Below, one piece after another: positions 9,393 through 17,354 of a stretch of DNA of 64,000 nt. Numbering within the stretch: position 1 is the stretch's first letter; each line of letters begins with the position of its first letter. The stretch lies in assembly GCF_900129575.1 (NCBI RefSeq), contig NZ_FQWE01000002.1, positions 310,001 through 374,000 on the forward strand, read 5' to 3'. The stretch comes from Flavobacterium segetis. GTDB taxonomy: Bacteria; Bacteroidota; Bacteroidia; Flavobacteriales; Flavobacteriaceae. Under the pieces are notes generated by a model that saw nothing but the letters and a program-made list of their open reading frames with translations, had not been told where the DNA came from and ran no database searches. A program made the translations under genes and the position numbers.

Positions 9393-9989
9393 ATGGCTTA
9401 CGATAAATTTAATATCCTTACCAGTAGCGCAGTACCATTACCAATAGAAAATGTAGATACTGACCAAATAATTCCAGCTCGTTTCTTGAAAGCGACCGAG
9501 CGTGTAGGTTTTGGAGAGAACCTTTTCCGTGATTGGAGATACAACGGGGATGATACACCAAAGGTGGATTTTGTTTTAAATAATCCAACGTATTCAGGAA
9601 AAATTCTGATGGGTGGAAAAAACTTCGGTTCCGGTTCTTCACGCGAGCATGCTGCTTGGGCAGTATATGATTACGGTTTTCGTGTTGTAGTTTCAAGCTT
9701 TTTTGCAGATATATTCAAAGGTAATTGCTTAAATATTGGCGTCTTACCAGTTCAAGTAAGTGCGGGATTTGCGGATAAAATCTTTGCCGCAATTGAAAAT
9801 GACCCTAAAACAGAACTAGAAATTAATCTTCCAGAGCAAACAATAACTATTTTAACATCAGGCGAGATAGAATCATTTGACATCAACGGTTATAAAAAGA
9901 ACAATATGCTAAACGGTTTTGATGATATAGATTATTTACAAAATATAAAAGAGGAAATAATAACTTTTGCTGAAAAACAATTGATTTAA
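9393..9989 (+). CDS. leuD: 3-isopropylmalate dehydratase small subunit
   Basis: 198 residues. Swivelling-domain subunit that completes the LeuC active site. NVDTDQIIPARFL near the N-terminus and KNFGSGSSREHAAWA near residue 72 are diagnostic of LeuD. Length is normal. The ATG at 9393 directly follows an A-run at the end of the repeat tract. It is separated from leuC by the four-helix-bundle cassette, yet remains co-oriented. Confidence 0.97.
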   Translation: MAYDKFNILTSSAVPLPIENVDTDQIIPARFLKATERVGFGENLFRDWRYNGDDTPKVDFVLNNPTYSGKILMGGKNFGSGSSREHAAWAVYDYGFRVVVSSFFADIFKGNCLNIGVLPVQVSAGFADKIFAAIENDPKTELEINLPEQTITILTSGEIESFDINGYKKNNMLNGFDDIDYLQNIKEEIITFAEKQLI

Positions 9990-10014
9990 AATTCAATGCG
10001 TAATCATTAAATTT

Positions 10015-10041
10015 TTGATGAACTAAAGTTTTATATTTTTG
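10015..10041 (+). promoter_or_regulatory. Possible internal promoter before the GNAT gene
   Basis: TTG at 10015-10017, a 16-nt gap, then TATTTTTG at 10034-10041, only 13 nt before the ATG at 10055. The gap is a little short for this promoter class. It could drive the GNAT gene and the distal leucine genes. Confidence 0.45.
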
Positions 10042-10054
10042 CCAAAAAAAAGAT

Positions 10055-10561
10055 ATGACATTCCAAGCAAGTACAATAAATGATATCGATTCTATTTTCC
10101 AATTTTATGATATGGCGGTGGAATACCAGAAAACTAAATTCAATAAACACTGGCAAGGTTTTGAACTAGAATTGGTAAAAAAAGAAATAGCTGAGAACCG
10201 ACAGTGGAAAATTAGTATCAATGATGAAATAGCTTGCGTTTTTGCAATCACATTCGAAGATAAAAGTATTTGGAAAGAAAAAAATAGCGACAAAGCGGTT
10301 TACTTTCATAGAATTGTAACACATCCAAAATTTAAGGGGCAACAGTTTGTCAAGAAGATTGTAGACTGGGGAAAACAGTTTGCCATAGAAAAAAATCTCG
10401 ATTATTTGAGACTGGATACTTGGGGTGATAACACTGAATTGATTGATTATTATCAGAAATGTGGATTTGAATTCTTAGGAATTATAACGCCAGATTATAA
10501 CGGATTACCAAAACATTACGACGGAATTACACTTAGTTTATTTGAGATAAAATTAAATTAA
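10055..10561 (+). CDS. GNAT family N-acetyltransferase
   Basis: 168 residues with the GNAT fold. The N-terminus MTFQASTINDIDSIFQFYD is typical of this group. The acetyl-CoA binding region is IVTHPKFKGQQFVKKIVDWG, a variant of the R/Q-x-x-G-x-G/A loop, and LRLDTWGDNTELIDYYQKCG is the usual C-terminal motif. Substrate unknown. It lies between leuD and the leuA-like gene, a position that may be accidental. Confidence 0.9.
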   Translation: MTFQASTINDIDSIFQFYDMAVEYQKTKFNKHWQGFELELVKKEIAENRQWKISINDEIACVFAITFEDKSIWKEKNSDKAVYFHRIVTHPKFKGQQFVKKIVDWGKQFAIEKNLDYLRLDTWGDNTELIDYYQKCGFEFLGIITPDYNGLPKHYDGITLSLFEIKLN

Positions 10562-10610
10562 GATTTTAATGGTTCGTGATAATTTATGTCTAAAGTGACA
10601 ATTATACACA

Positions 10611-12128
10611 ATGAAAAAAAGAAAAATTGAAATAATGGACACGACACTGCGCGATGGTGAACAAACCTCTGGAGTGTCATTTTCTGCTGTAGAAAAACTT
10701 ACCATTGCACAATTGTTGCTCGAAGAATTAAATGTTGATCGAATCGAAATTGCTTCGGCTCGTGTTAGTGAAGGCGAATTTCAAGGTGTAAAAGGAATTA
10801 TGGCTTGGGCCAAAGAAAAAGATTATGAAAATAGAATTGAAGTTCTAACTTTTGTAGATGGCGGACTTTCTATCGAATGGATGAAAAGTACAGGTGCCAA
10901 AGTTCAAAATTTATTAACAAAAGGATCTTTAAATCATCTTACGCACCAGTTAAAAAAAACACCAGAACAGCACTTTAGCGAAATCGCACAAGCCATTAAA
11001 TTAGCCCGAGAAAACAATATTGAAACTAATGTTTACCTAGAGGATTGGAGCAACGGCATGCGTAATTCGCCCGAATATGTATTTCAGTATTTAGATTTTT
11101 TAACGCAACAACCAGTTAAAAGAATTTTATTACCAGATACTTTAGGTGTTCTTATTCCATCTGAAATATTTCAATTTATCTCAGAAATAATTAAAAGATA
11201 TCCAAATACTCATTTTGATTTTCATGCGCATAATGATTACGATTTAAGTATTGCTAATGTAATGGAAGCCGTTAAAGCAGGTATTCAAGGACTTCACGTA
11301 ACAGTAAACGGAATGGGAGAACGCGCTGGAAACGCACCTTTAGAAAGTACTGTTGCCGTTATAAATGATTTTTTTCCAGAAATAGAAATAAGCATAAAAG
11401 AGTCTTCTTTGTACACGATAAGTAAATTAGTAGAGACATTTACAGGATATAGAATACCTGCTAACAAACCTATTGTAGGAGATAATGTTTTTACCCAAAC
11501 GGCAGGCATTCACGCCGATGGCGACAATAAGCATAATTTGTATTTTAACGATTTACTTCCAGAACGTTTTGGCAGAAAAAGACAATATGCATTAGGAAAA
11601 ACATCGGGTAAAGCTAATATTGAGAAAAATCTCCAAGAATTAGGACTACAATTAAATCCCGAAGATTTAAAACTTGTAACACAACGTATCATAGAATTAG
11701 GTGACAAAAAGGAGACTGTAACTAAGGAGGATTTACCATATATTATTTCGGATGTTCTGGACAGTCAAACTTATCTCGAAAGGATCGTAGTTGAATCCTA
11801 TATTTTATCACATGCTAAAGGAATGCGGCCTTCAACAACCTTATCTTTAAAAATGGATGGAGAAATTATTGAAGAACATGCTCAAGGAGACGGACAATTT
11901 GATGCATTTATGAATGCACTTGCTAAAATTTACAAAAGTAAAAATTTAGTATTGCCAAAATTAATTGATTACGCCGTAAGAATTCCTCCCGGAAGTAGCT
12001 CTGATGCTTTATGTGAAACCATCATAACATGGACAAACAATGGAAAAGAATTTAAAACAAGAGGACTAGATTCTGATCAAACCGTTGCCGCGATTGTTGC
12101 GACACAAAAAATGTTGAATGTAGGATAA
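10611..12128 (+). CDS. 2-isopropylmalate synthase / citramalate synthase family protein with LeuA regulatory domain
   Basis: 505 residues. The HMGL-like TIM barrel opens with MDTTLRDGEQTSGVSFS. The metal-binding motif HAHNDYDLS lies near residue 205, and VNGMGERAGNAPLE follows. The C-terminal 110 residues, from about 390, form the LeuA allosteric dimer domain, ending GLDSDQTVAAIVATQKML. It condenses acetyl-CoA with a 2-oxo acid. Between leuD and leuB the obvious role is the first step of leucine synthesis. However, this Bacteroidota subgroup is distant from classical LeuA, and citramalate synthase activity (isoleucine route) is possible. I therefore give no symbol. Confidence 0.88.
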   Translation: MKKRKIEIMDTTLRDGEQTSGVSFSAVEKLTIAQLLLEELNVDRIEIASARVSEGEFQGVKGIMAWAKEKDYENRIEVLTFVDGGLSIEWMKSTGAKVQNLLTKGSLNHLTHQLKKTPEQHFSEIAQAIKLARENNIETNVYLEDWSNGMRNSPEYVFQYLDFLTQQPVKRILLPDTLGVLIPSEIFQFISEIIKRYPNTHFDFHAHNDYDLSIANVMEAVKAGIQGLHVTVNGMGERAGNAPLESTVAVINDFFPEIEISIKESSLYTISKLVETFTGYRIPANKPIVGDNVFTQTAGIHADGDNKHNLYFNDLLPERFGRKRQYALGKTSGKANIEKNLQELGLQLNPEDLKLVTQRIIELGDKKETVTKEDLPYIISDVLDSQTYLERIVVESYILSHAKGMRPSTTLSLKMDGEIIEEHAQGDGQFDAFMNALAKIYKSKNLVLPKLIDYAVRIPPGSSSDALCETIITWTNNGKEFKTRGLDSDQTVAAIVATQKMLNVG

Positions 12129-12196
12129 GTTAAGTGATTTAAAGATTAGAATAGTAGAGCTCTAATTTTTAAAAACTATAATATTAAAATATAAAT

Positions 12197-13252
12197 ATGA
12201 AATATAATATTGCACTTTTAGCCGGAGATGGAATTGGACCAGAAGTAATTAATGAAGCTGTAAAAGTTTCGGATGCCGTTGCTAAAAAATTTGGACATGA
12301 AATTACATGGAAACCAGCCTTAACTGGTGCTGCTGCGATTGATGCGGTAGGAGTTCCTTATCCAGACGAGACGCATGAAATTTGTTTGGCTGCAGATGCA
12401 GTGCTATTCGGAGCTATTGGTCATCCGAAATACGATAATGATCCACTAGCACCGGTGAGACCAGAGCAAGGCTTATTATTGATGCGTAAAAAGTTAGGTT
12501 TATTTGCTAACGTACGCCCAACTTTTACATTCCCATCTTTACTGGATAAATCTCCTTTAAAAAGAGAACGTATCGAAGGAACTGATTTGGTTTTTTTAAG
12601 AGAATTAACTGGCGGGATTTACTTTGGTGAAAAAGGAAGAAGAGACGGAGGAGACACCGCTTTTGACAATTGCGTCTACACTAGAGCAGAGGTACAACGT
12701 TTAGCTAAAAAAGGTTTCGAATTGGCAATGACACGGTCTAAGAAATTGTGTTGTGTAGATAAAGCAAACGTAATGGAAACGTCACGCTTGTGGCGGGAAA
12801 CAGTTCAAGCTATGGAAAAAGACTATCCTGAAGTTACTGTATCATACGAATTTGTTGATGCTGTTGCCATGCGTTTAGTACAATGGCCAAACACGTATGA
12901 TGTATTAATTACGGAGAATTTATTTGGAGATATTTTAACTGATGAAGCTTCAGTAATTTCTGGATCAATGGGACTTATGCCTTCTGCATCTATGGGAGAT
13001 AAAGTATCTCTTTTTGAGCCTATCCACGGTTCATATCCGCAAGCAACTGGATTGAACATTGCTAATCCTATGGCTACTGTTTTATCTGCTGCAATGATGT
13101 TTGAAAACTTTGGATTAATGGAAGAAGGTGCAGCAATGCGAAATGTAGTAAACAAAGCTTTAGAGGCTGGAGTAGTTACTGAAGATCTTGCTGATGGCGG
13201 AAAAGCATACGGAACTAAAGAAGTTGGAGATTGGTTAGTAGCAAATTTGTAA
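12197..13252 (+). CDS. leuB: 3-isopropylmalate dehydrogenase
   Basis: 351 residues. NAD-dependent oxidative decarboxylation of 3-isopropylmalate. LLAGDGIGPEVINEA opens the protein; FLRELTGGIYFGEKG and the metal-binding NLFGDILTDEAS follow, and EPIHGSYPQATG lies near residue 275. Last gene of the leucine cluster, 68 nt after the leuA-like gene and followed by a strong terminator. Confidence 0.97.
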   Translation: MKYNIALLAGDGIGPEVINEAVKVSDAVAKKFGHEITWKPALTGAAAIDAVGVPYPDETHEICLAADAVLFGAIGHPKYDNDPLAPVRPEQGLLLMRKKLGLFANVRPTFTFPSLLDKSPLKRERIEGTDLVFLRELTGGIYFGEKGRRDGGDTAFDNCVYTRAEVQRLAKKGFELAMTRSKKLCCVDKANVMETSRLWRETVQAMEKDYPEVTVSYEFVDAVAMRLVQWPNTYDVLITENLFGDILTDEASVISGSMGLMPSASMGDKVSLFEPIHGSYPQATGLNIANPMATVLSAAMMFENFGLMEEGAAMRNVVNKALEAGVVTEDLADGGKAYGTKEVGDWLVANL

Positions 13253-13448
13253 GCACTTTACTATTCTATAATTAATATTTGACCAATCTTATAAATAGTC
13301 AAATTGGAATTAGTTTGTATATTTTGGTATAAATAGAGAGTATCTTAATTAGTCATCATTACAGCTTAAAAAAGCGTGTAAGCAAAATGATAAAGGCGCT
13401 TCAAGAATGACATATTGAAATAGTGAAAGTCATGAAGTAACAAAAACA

Positions 13449-13480
13449 AAAAAGGTGTCAATTTACATTGACACCTTTTT
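13449..13480. terminator. Bidirectional terminator between leuB and the RNA-binding protein gene
   Basis: A perfect 14-bp stem, AAAAAGGTGTCAAT with ATTGACACCTTTTT, around a 4-nt loop. T-runs are present on both strands. It ends leuB from the left and the RRM gene from the right. Confidence 0.9.
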
Positions 13481-13500
13481 ATATATGATTGAAAAAAATA

Positions 13501-13863
13501 TTAATATCTTCCTCTGTCTCCACCTCCACGGTTTTCTCCACCACGGCTGTTTCCACCACCATAACCACCGCGTGAATCTCCACCACGACTGTTATTATTA
13601 AAACTTCTTCTTTCGCCTTCTGGTTTTGGCTCAGACTTGTTAACAACAATTGCACGTCCTTGAACAGTAGCTCCGTTCAATTCGTCAATAGCTTTTTGAG
13701 CTTCGTCATCATTTGGCATCTCAACAAAACCAAATCCTTTACTTCTTCCTGTAAATTTATCTGAGATAATTTTAACTGAATCAACTGCTCCGTAAGCCTC
13801 GAAAGACTCTCTTAAATCTGCTTCCTCAATACTGAATGGAAGGCTTCCAACAAAAATATTCAT
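13501..13863 (-). CDS. RRM-domain RNA-binding protein with Gly/Arg-rich tail
   Basis: 120 residues from MNIFVGSLPFSIEEADL. One RNA recognition motif covers residues 1-80: RNP2 is IFVGSL and RNP1 is KGFGFVEM. Residues 85-120 are rich in Gly, Arg, Ser and Asn (repeated RGG-like units), as in cold-induced RNA chaperones of bacteria. The frame continues 8 codons upstream to 13887, but that stretch overlaps a TACATTTG -7 box, so the ATG at 13863 is chosen. It probably binds and remodels RNA, perhaps under cold stress. Confidence 0.92.
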   Translation of the reverse strand: MNIFVGSLPFSIEEADLRESFEAYGAVDSVKIISDKFTGRSKGFGFVEMPNDDEAQKAIDELNGATVQGRAIVVNKSEPKPEGERRSFNNNSRGGDSRGGYGGGNSRGGENRGGGDRGRY

Positions 13864-13886
13864 ATGTACGTATTTAAATAATAACA

Positions 13887-13894
13887 CAAATGTA
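13887..13894 (-). promoter_or_regulatory. -7 box of the RRM gene promoter
   Basis: TACATTTG on the minus strand, matching TAnnTTTG. It lies 23 nt upstream of the chosen ATG, implying a leader of under 20 nt. The -33 position reads TTA rather than TTG. Confidence 0.5.
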
Positions 13895-14045
13895 AAGCAA
13901 TTTTTTTCTAATCTACTATATATTAGCTTATTTATGATTTTAATTTATTTTCTACCTCATTATATACCAAAAAACAAGTAAGAACAATATAATCTCAGCT
14001 GCTAATTTCTGAATCTTTGATTTTTAATCTATAGCTCTGAGATTA

Positions 14046-14525
14046 TTAAGGAATGCTAACACTTATCGGAACCTTATAAAAAACGCCCTGTTGGAAATTC
14101 ACATTACTTTCTGAACTTGCATCAACATCAATGTTTTTAACATTGCATTTGAAATTCCCAGATATCGTTTTGTTAATTTCATCATATTCCACGATAGTAA
14201 TTTGACCATTTCCTATTTCATTACCAGTTATGTACCTTATTACTTTGCCTGATTCATTTCGTACAAATACAGCAGTGTTGTTTACAGTAGTTCCTAATAT
14301 ATAGCTTTGCTCTATTATGGAAGTAGTTTGTAAAGTTAACGTTTCAGTTGCAGTATACGCCTCAAGTAAAAAAGTTCCATCAGATAATATACTCACCTTT
14401 GAATTAGTTGCTCTCCAAAAAACATCATTCTTTAACCCTTGAACTGAGGGACTACTGAATTTTATATCTTCCTCACATGAAAGGAGAGAAAAAAGTGTTA
14501 CTGTTAGCAAGATAAAACGCCTCAT
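14046..14525 (-). CDS. DUF6252-like lipoprotein
   Basis: 159 residues with a lipoprotein signal: MRRFILLTVTLFSLLSCEED, lipobox LLSC with Cys17. The remainder is a predicted all-beta domain containing GNGQITIVEYDEINKTISG and GNFKCNV, the pattern of the DUF6252 family widespread in Flavobacteriia. Exported to the periplasm or outer membrane. Function unknown. Monocistronic, divergent from rpsP. Confidence 0.7.
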   Translation of the reverse strand: MRRFILLTVTLFSLLSCEEDIKFSSPSVQGLKNDVFWRATNSKVSILSDGTFLLEAYTATETLTLQTTSIIEQSYILGTTVNNTAVFVRNESGKVIRYITGNEIGNGQITIVEYDEINKTISGNFKCNVKNIDVDASSESNVNFQQGVFYKVPISVSIP

Positions 14526-14641
14526 AAATTTTATTTGAAAACCAAATTTAAGATAATTAACCTAAAAAACATCTGGAACGATTAAAATAAGTTTTGTCAC
14601 AACGCTTAACACTTTATCATTCATATAAATAGAACAAGCAT

Positions 14642-14671
14642 TTGCAGTTATCAATAAAAAAAGTATCTTTG
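14642..14671 (+). promoter_or_regulatory. Promoter of rpsP-rimM
   Basis: TTG at 14642-14644, a 19-nt gap, then TATCTTTG at 14664-14671, an exact TTG-N19-TAnnTTTG match. It leaves a leader of about 45 nt before the rpsP ATG at 14721. Confidence 0.8.
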
Positions 14672-14720
14672 CTCCCTTAATTAATAGAGGTCGAGTACCT
14701 CAAAATTTAATCACACGATT

Positions 14721-15281
14721 ATGTCAGTAAAAATTAGATTACAAAGACACGGTAAAAAAGGAAAACCTTTTTACTGGGTTGTAGCTGCAGATGCACGCTC
14801 AAAAAGAGATGGTAAATACCTAGAAAAAATTGGTACTTACAATCCAAATACAAACCCAGCAACTATCGATTTAAACATCGATGCTGCAGTAAGATGGTTA
14901 CACAATGGTGCTCAACCAACTGACACTGCTAAGGCAATTCTTTCTTACAAAGGAGCTTTATTGAAGCATCACCTTGATGGTGGTATTCGTAAAGGTGCTT
15001 TGACTCAAGAACAAGCTGATGCAAAACTAACAGAATGGTTAGATGCAAAATCTGGAAAAGTTGATGCTAAAAAAGAAGGTTTGACTAAAGTGCAAGCTGA
15101 CGCTAAAGCAAAAGCTTTTAAAGCAGAGCAAGATGTAAATGCAAAACGTTTAGCTGCAGCCGCACAAGCTGAAGCAGATGCAATTGCTGCTGCAAATCCA
15201 GCTGTAGAAGAAGAAGTTGAAGCTTTGGCTGAAGAAACTCCGGCTACAGAAGAAGAAAATAACGAAACAACAGAAGCATAA
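14721..15281 (+). CDS. rpsP: 30S ribosomal protein S16
   Basis: 186 residues. Residues 1-80 are the S16 core (MSVKIRLQRHGKKGKPFYWV, then KYLEKIGTYNPNTNPATI). The C-terminal 100 residues form an Ala/Lys/Glu-rich, finally acidic extension. Bacterial S16 is normally 80-90 residues, but such tails are usual in Bacteroidota. Component of the small subunit body. rimM follows 14 nt later, so the two are surely co-transcribed. Confidence 0.97.
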   Translation: MSVKIRLQRHGKKGKPFYWVVAADARSKRDGKYLEKIGTYNPNTNPATIDLNIDAAVRWLHNGAQPTDTAKAILSYKGALLKHHLDGGIRKGALTQEQADAKLTEWLDAKSGKVDAKKEGLTKVQADAKAKAFKAEQDVNAKRLAAAAQAEADAIAAANPAVEEEVEALAEETPATEEENNETTEA

Positions 15282-15295
15282 ATTAGTAAGCGAAG

Positions 15296-15820
15296 ATGCA
15301 TAAAGAAGATTGTTTCTATTTAGGTAAAATCGCTAAAAAATTTAGTTTCAAAGGAGAAGTTCTTGCCTACTTAGACACGGATGAACCAGAGTTATACGAA
15401 AATTTGGAATCAGTGTTTGTTGAATGCAACAAACATTTGGTTCCTTTTTTTATCGAAAGCAGTTCGTTGCACAAGAATGATTTTCTCAGAATTCGTTTTG
15501 AGGATATGAATACCGAAGAAGACGCTGATGCTGTAATAGGCAACGACTTGTATCTTCCATTAAAAATGTTACCTAAACTTACTGGTAACAAATTCTATTT
15601 TCATGAAGTAATAGGCTTTGAAGTCGAAGACAAGCGACTTGGTATTGTTGGAAAAATCGAATCTGTAAATGATACCACAGCCCAACCACTTTTTGAAGTG
15701 CTAAATGGTGATGTAGAAATACTTATTCCTATGATTGATCATTTCCTTGTAAAAATTGATCGTGAGAACAAAAAAGTAATCATGGATTTACCTGAGGGTT
15801 TAATTGAGATGTACCTTTAG
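15296..15820 (+). CDS. rimM: Ribosome maturation factor RimM
   Basis: 174 residues. N-terminal RimM barrel (CFYLGKIAKKFSFKGEVLAY, with the family's G-x-K-G-E/V pattern) and C-terminal PRC barrel (FEVEDKRLGIVGKIESVND; LIPMIDHFLVKIDRENKKV). Assists 16S rRNA processing and 30S head assembly by binding S19. The rpsP-rimM pair is the conserved arrangement. The expected neighbour trmD is absent here; a four-helix-bundle cassette follows instead. Confidence 0.95.
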   Translation: MHKEDCFYLGKIAKKFSFKGEVLAYLDTDEPELYENLESVFVECNKHLVPFFIESSSLHKNDFLRIRFEDMNTEEDADAVIGNDLYLPLKMLPKLTGNKFYFHEVIGFEVEDKRLGIVGKIESVNDTTAQPLFEVLNGDVEILIPMIDHFLVKIDRENKKVIMDLPEGLIEMYL

Positions 15821-15822
15821 TT

Positions 15823-15880
15823 TAAATTCCAAATTTTTAAATTCCAAAATCCAAATAAGGAAATTCTAAATTCCAAAAAA
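15823..15880. repeat. AAATTCCAAATT-type repeats, left flank of second four-helix-bundle cassette
   Basis: Four spaced copies of AAATTCCAAA or near variants within 58 bp, beginning 3 nt after the rimM stop. The reverse complement of the unit appears after the pseudogene at 16424-16455. Confidence 0.65.
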
Positions 15881-15901
15881 TCAGTTACATTTGATACTAT
15901 T

Positions 15902-16270
15902 TTGAATTTAAAATTAACTATAGAGAAACCCTTTGATTTAGAAGAAAGAACTTATTTGTTCGCGAAAGATTGTCGAATTTATATTCGATTACTTCCTAAA
16001 ACAATTTCAAATATTGAAGATGGTAAGCAATTAGTTAGATCCTCAGGATCTGTTGGAGCGAACTAGATTGAAGCAAATGAGAAATTAGGCGAGAAAGATT
16101 TATCATTCCGATTAAAAATAGCTAGAAAGGAAGCTAAAGAGAGTAAGTATTGGCTGCGATTATTACAAGAATTAAATCCGGAACATAATAATCTTTCAAA
16201 CCCTCTGGTTTTAGAAATTGAAGAAATAAGAAAGATATTATCCGCAATCATTACTAAAACACAAAAATAA
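15902..16270 (+). pseudogene. Four-helix-bundle protein gene broken by a nonsense codon
   Basis: Read in one frame: EKPFDLEERTYLFAKDCRIY, IRLLPKTISNIEDGKQLVRS, SGSVGAN, then TAG at 16064-16066, IEANEKLGEKDLSFRLKIAR, KEAKESKYWLRLLQELNP and a natural TAA at 16268. The family's hallmark is GANYIEANE, so the TAG replaces the conserved Tyr codon (TAT or TAC): a single substitution. No ATG is visible at the expected place; the upstream in-frame codon is TTG at 15902. It belongs to the same TIGR02436-type family as the gene at 8827 but to a different subgroup. A TACATTTG -7 box lies at 15886-15893. Recent inactivation is likely, since the rest of the frame is intact. Confidence 0.85.
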
Positions 16271-16423
16271 CAAAGGAATTGATACATCTACAATTCTATT
16301 AATTATAGTTCAATTAAACACACCGAATTACATTGACAGCAAAAACTGAATTTGAAATTTAAAATATTGAAATTTCTTGCTCATTAATCAATAACCACAC
16401 ATCATTTTAATCCAAGGTTCCAT

Positions 16424-16455
16424 TGGAATTTGGAATTTAAAATATTGGAATTTTA
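16424..16455. repeat. TTTGGAATTT-type repeats, right flank of second four-helix-bundle cassette
   Basis: TTGGAATTTGGAATTT followed by another TTGGAATTTT, the reverse complement of the left-flank units at 15823-15880. A weaker TTTAAAATATTGAAATTT stands at about 16355. Together they frame the dead four-helix-bundle gene. Confidence 0.6.
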
Positions 16456-16460
16456 TACCT

Positions 16461-17168
16461 ATGTTTCAATTCAAACAGTTTTCTGTAAACCAAAATCGTT
16501 GTGCCATGAAAATTGGAACAGATGGTGTTTTACTCGGTGCATGGGCACCTATTATAAACAATCCTTGTGGTATCCTAGATATTGGCACCGGAACAGGAAT
16601 AATTGCTTTGATATTAGCACAAAGAACTAACGCCGATCAAATTGATGCTTTAGAAATTGACGAAGATGCGTTCGAACAAGCGACAGATAATTTCGAAAAC
16701 TCACCTTGGAGCGATCGTTTATTTTGTTTTCACGCTGGTTTAGATGAATTTATAGAAGAACCAGAAGATGAGTACGATTTAATTGTTTCAAATCCTCCCT
16801 TTTATAGCGAAGATTATAAAACAGAAAACGAACAACGCGACTTAGCCCGCTTTCAGGATGCGATGCCTTTTGAAGATTTAATAGAAGCTGCAGATTTATT
16901 ACTATCTGAAAATGGTATTTTTTCGGTAATCGTACCTTTTAAGGAAGAAGGTACTTTTTTGGCTTTAGCCAAGGAATATGAGCTATATCCTCTTAAAATA
17001 ACTCGGGTAAAAGGAGCTCCTACTGCCGAAATCAAGAGAAGTTTGCTGGCAATTAGTCGTAAAGAAGTTTTAGATTTCGCTATTGATGAATTAATTATCG
17101 AAGTTGCCAGACACGTTTACACGCCAGAATACATTTCATTGACCAAGGATTTTTACTTGAAAATGTAA
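16461..17168 (+). CDS. trmN6: tRNA1(Val) (adenine(37)-N6)-methyltransferase
   Basis: 235 residues from MFQFKQFSVNQNRCAMKIGT. SAM-binding motif I is ILDIGTGTGIIALILAQR. The catalytic IVSNPPFY motif near residue 114 is that of N6-adenine methyltransferases, and RGDLARF-like spacing follows (QRDLARFQDAMPFEDL). The N-terminal F-x-F-K-Q-F and C-AMKIGTDGVLLGAW are characteristic of the YfiC/TrmN6 family, which methylates A37 of tRNA-Val. Monocistronic, preceded by the repeat flank. Confidence 0.9.
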   Translation: MFQFKQFSVNQNRCAMKIGTDGVLLGAWAPIINNPCGILDIGTGTGIIALILAQRTNADQIDALEIDEDAFEQATDNFENSPWSDRLFCFHAGLDEFIEEPEDEYDLIVSNPPFYSEDYKTENEQRDLARFQDAMPFEDLIEAADLLLSENGIFSVIVPFKEEGTFLALAKEYELYPLKITRVKGAPTAEIKRSLLAISRKEVLDFAIDELIIEVARHVYTPEYISLTKDFYLKM

Positions 17169-17354
17169 CCCAATTACTTCTTATTTTTTTTAAATTAGCA
17201 ATATACAAGCCTAAAAACCTCATGTAACGTAGGTAAGTAATCTAAAATTCATAAGTTTACTTAAAATACGATACTTAAATTAGAAAATTATAACAATTGT
17301 TAATCGATTTGTTATATTTCTTTATGTAGCTTTGTTCCTTTAAAATTGACTATC

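Noticed and set aside
12823..13155. 110-residue minus-strand ORF inside leuB
   Set aside because: Shadow frame of a strongly conserved enzyme gene; no domain or promoter.
15005..15301. 98-residue minus-strand Ser/Ala-rich ORF
   Set aside because: Antisense of the repetitive Ala/Glu tail of rpsP; the composition follows from that tail.
16063..16287. 74-residue minus-strand ORF in the four-helix-bundle pseudogene
   Set aside because: Shadow of the pseudogene, whose plus-strand reading is clearly homologous to a known family.
16430..16630. 66-residue ORF overlapping the start of trmN6
   Set aside because: Alternative frame of the methyltransferase; the trmN6 frame has all motifs.
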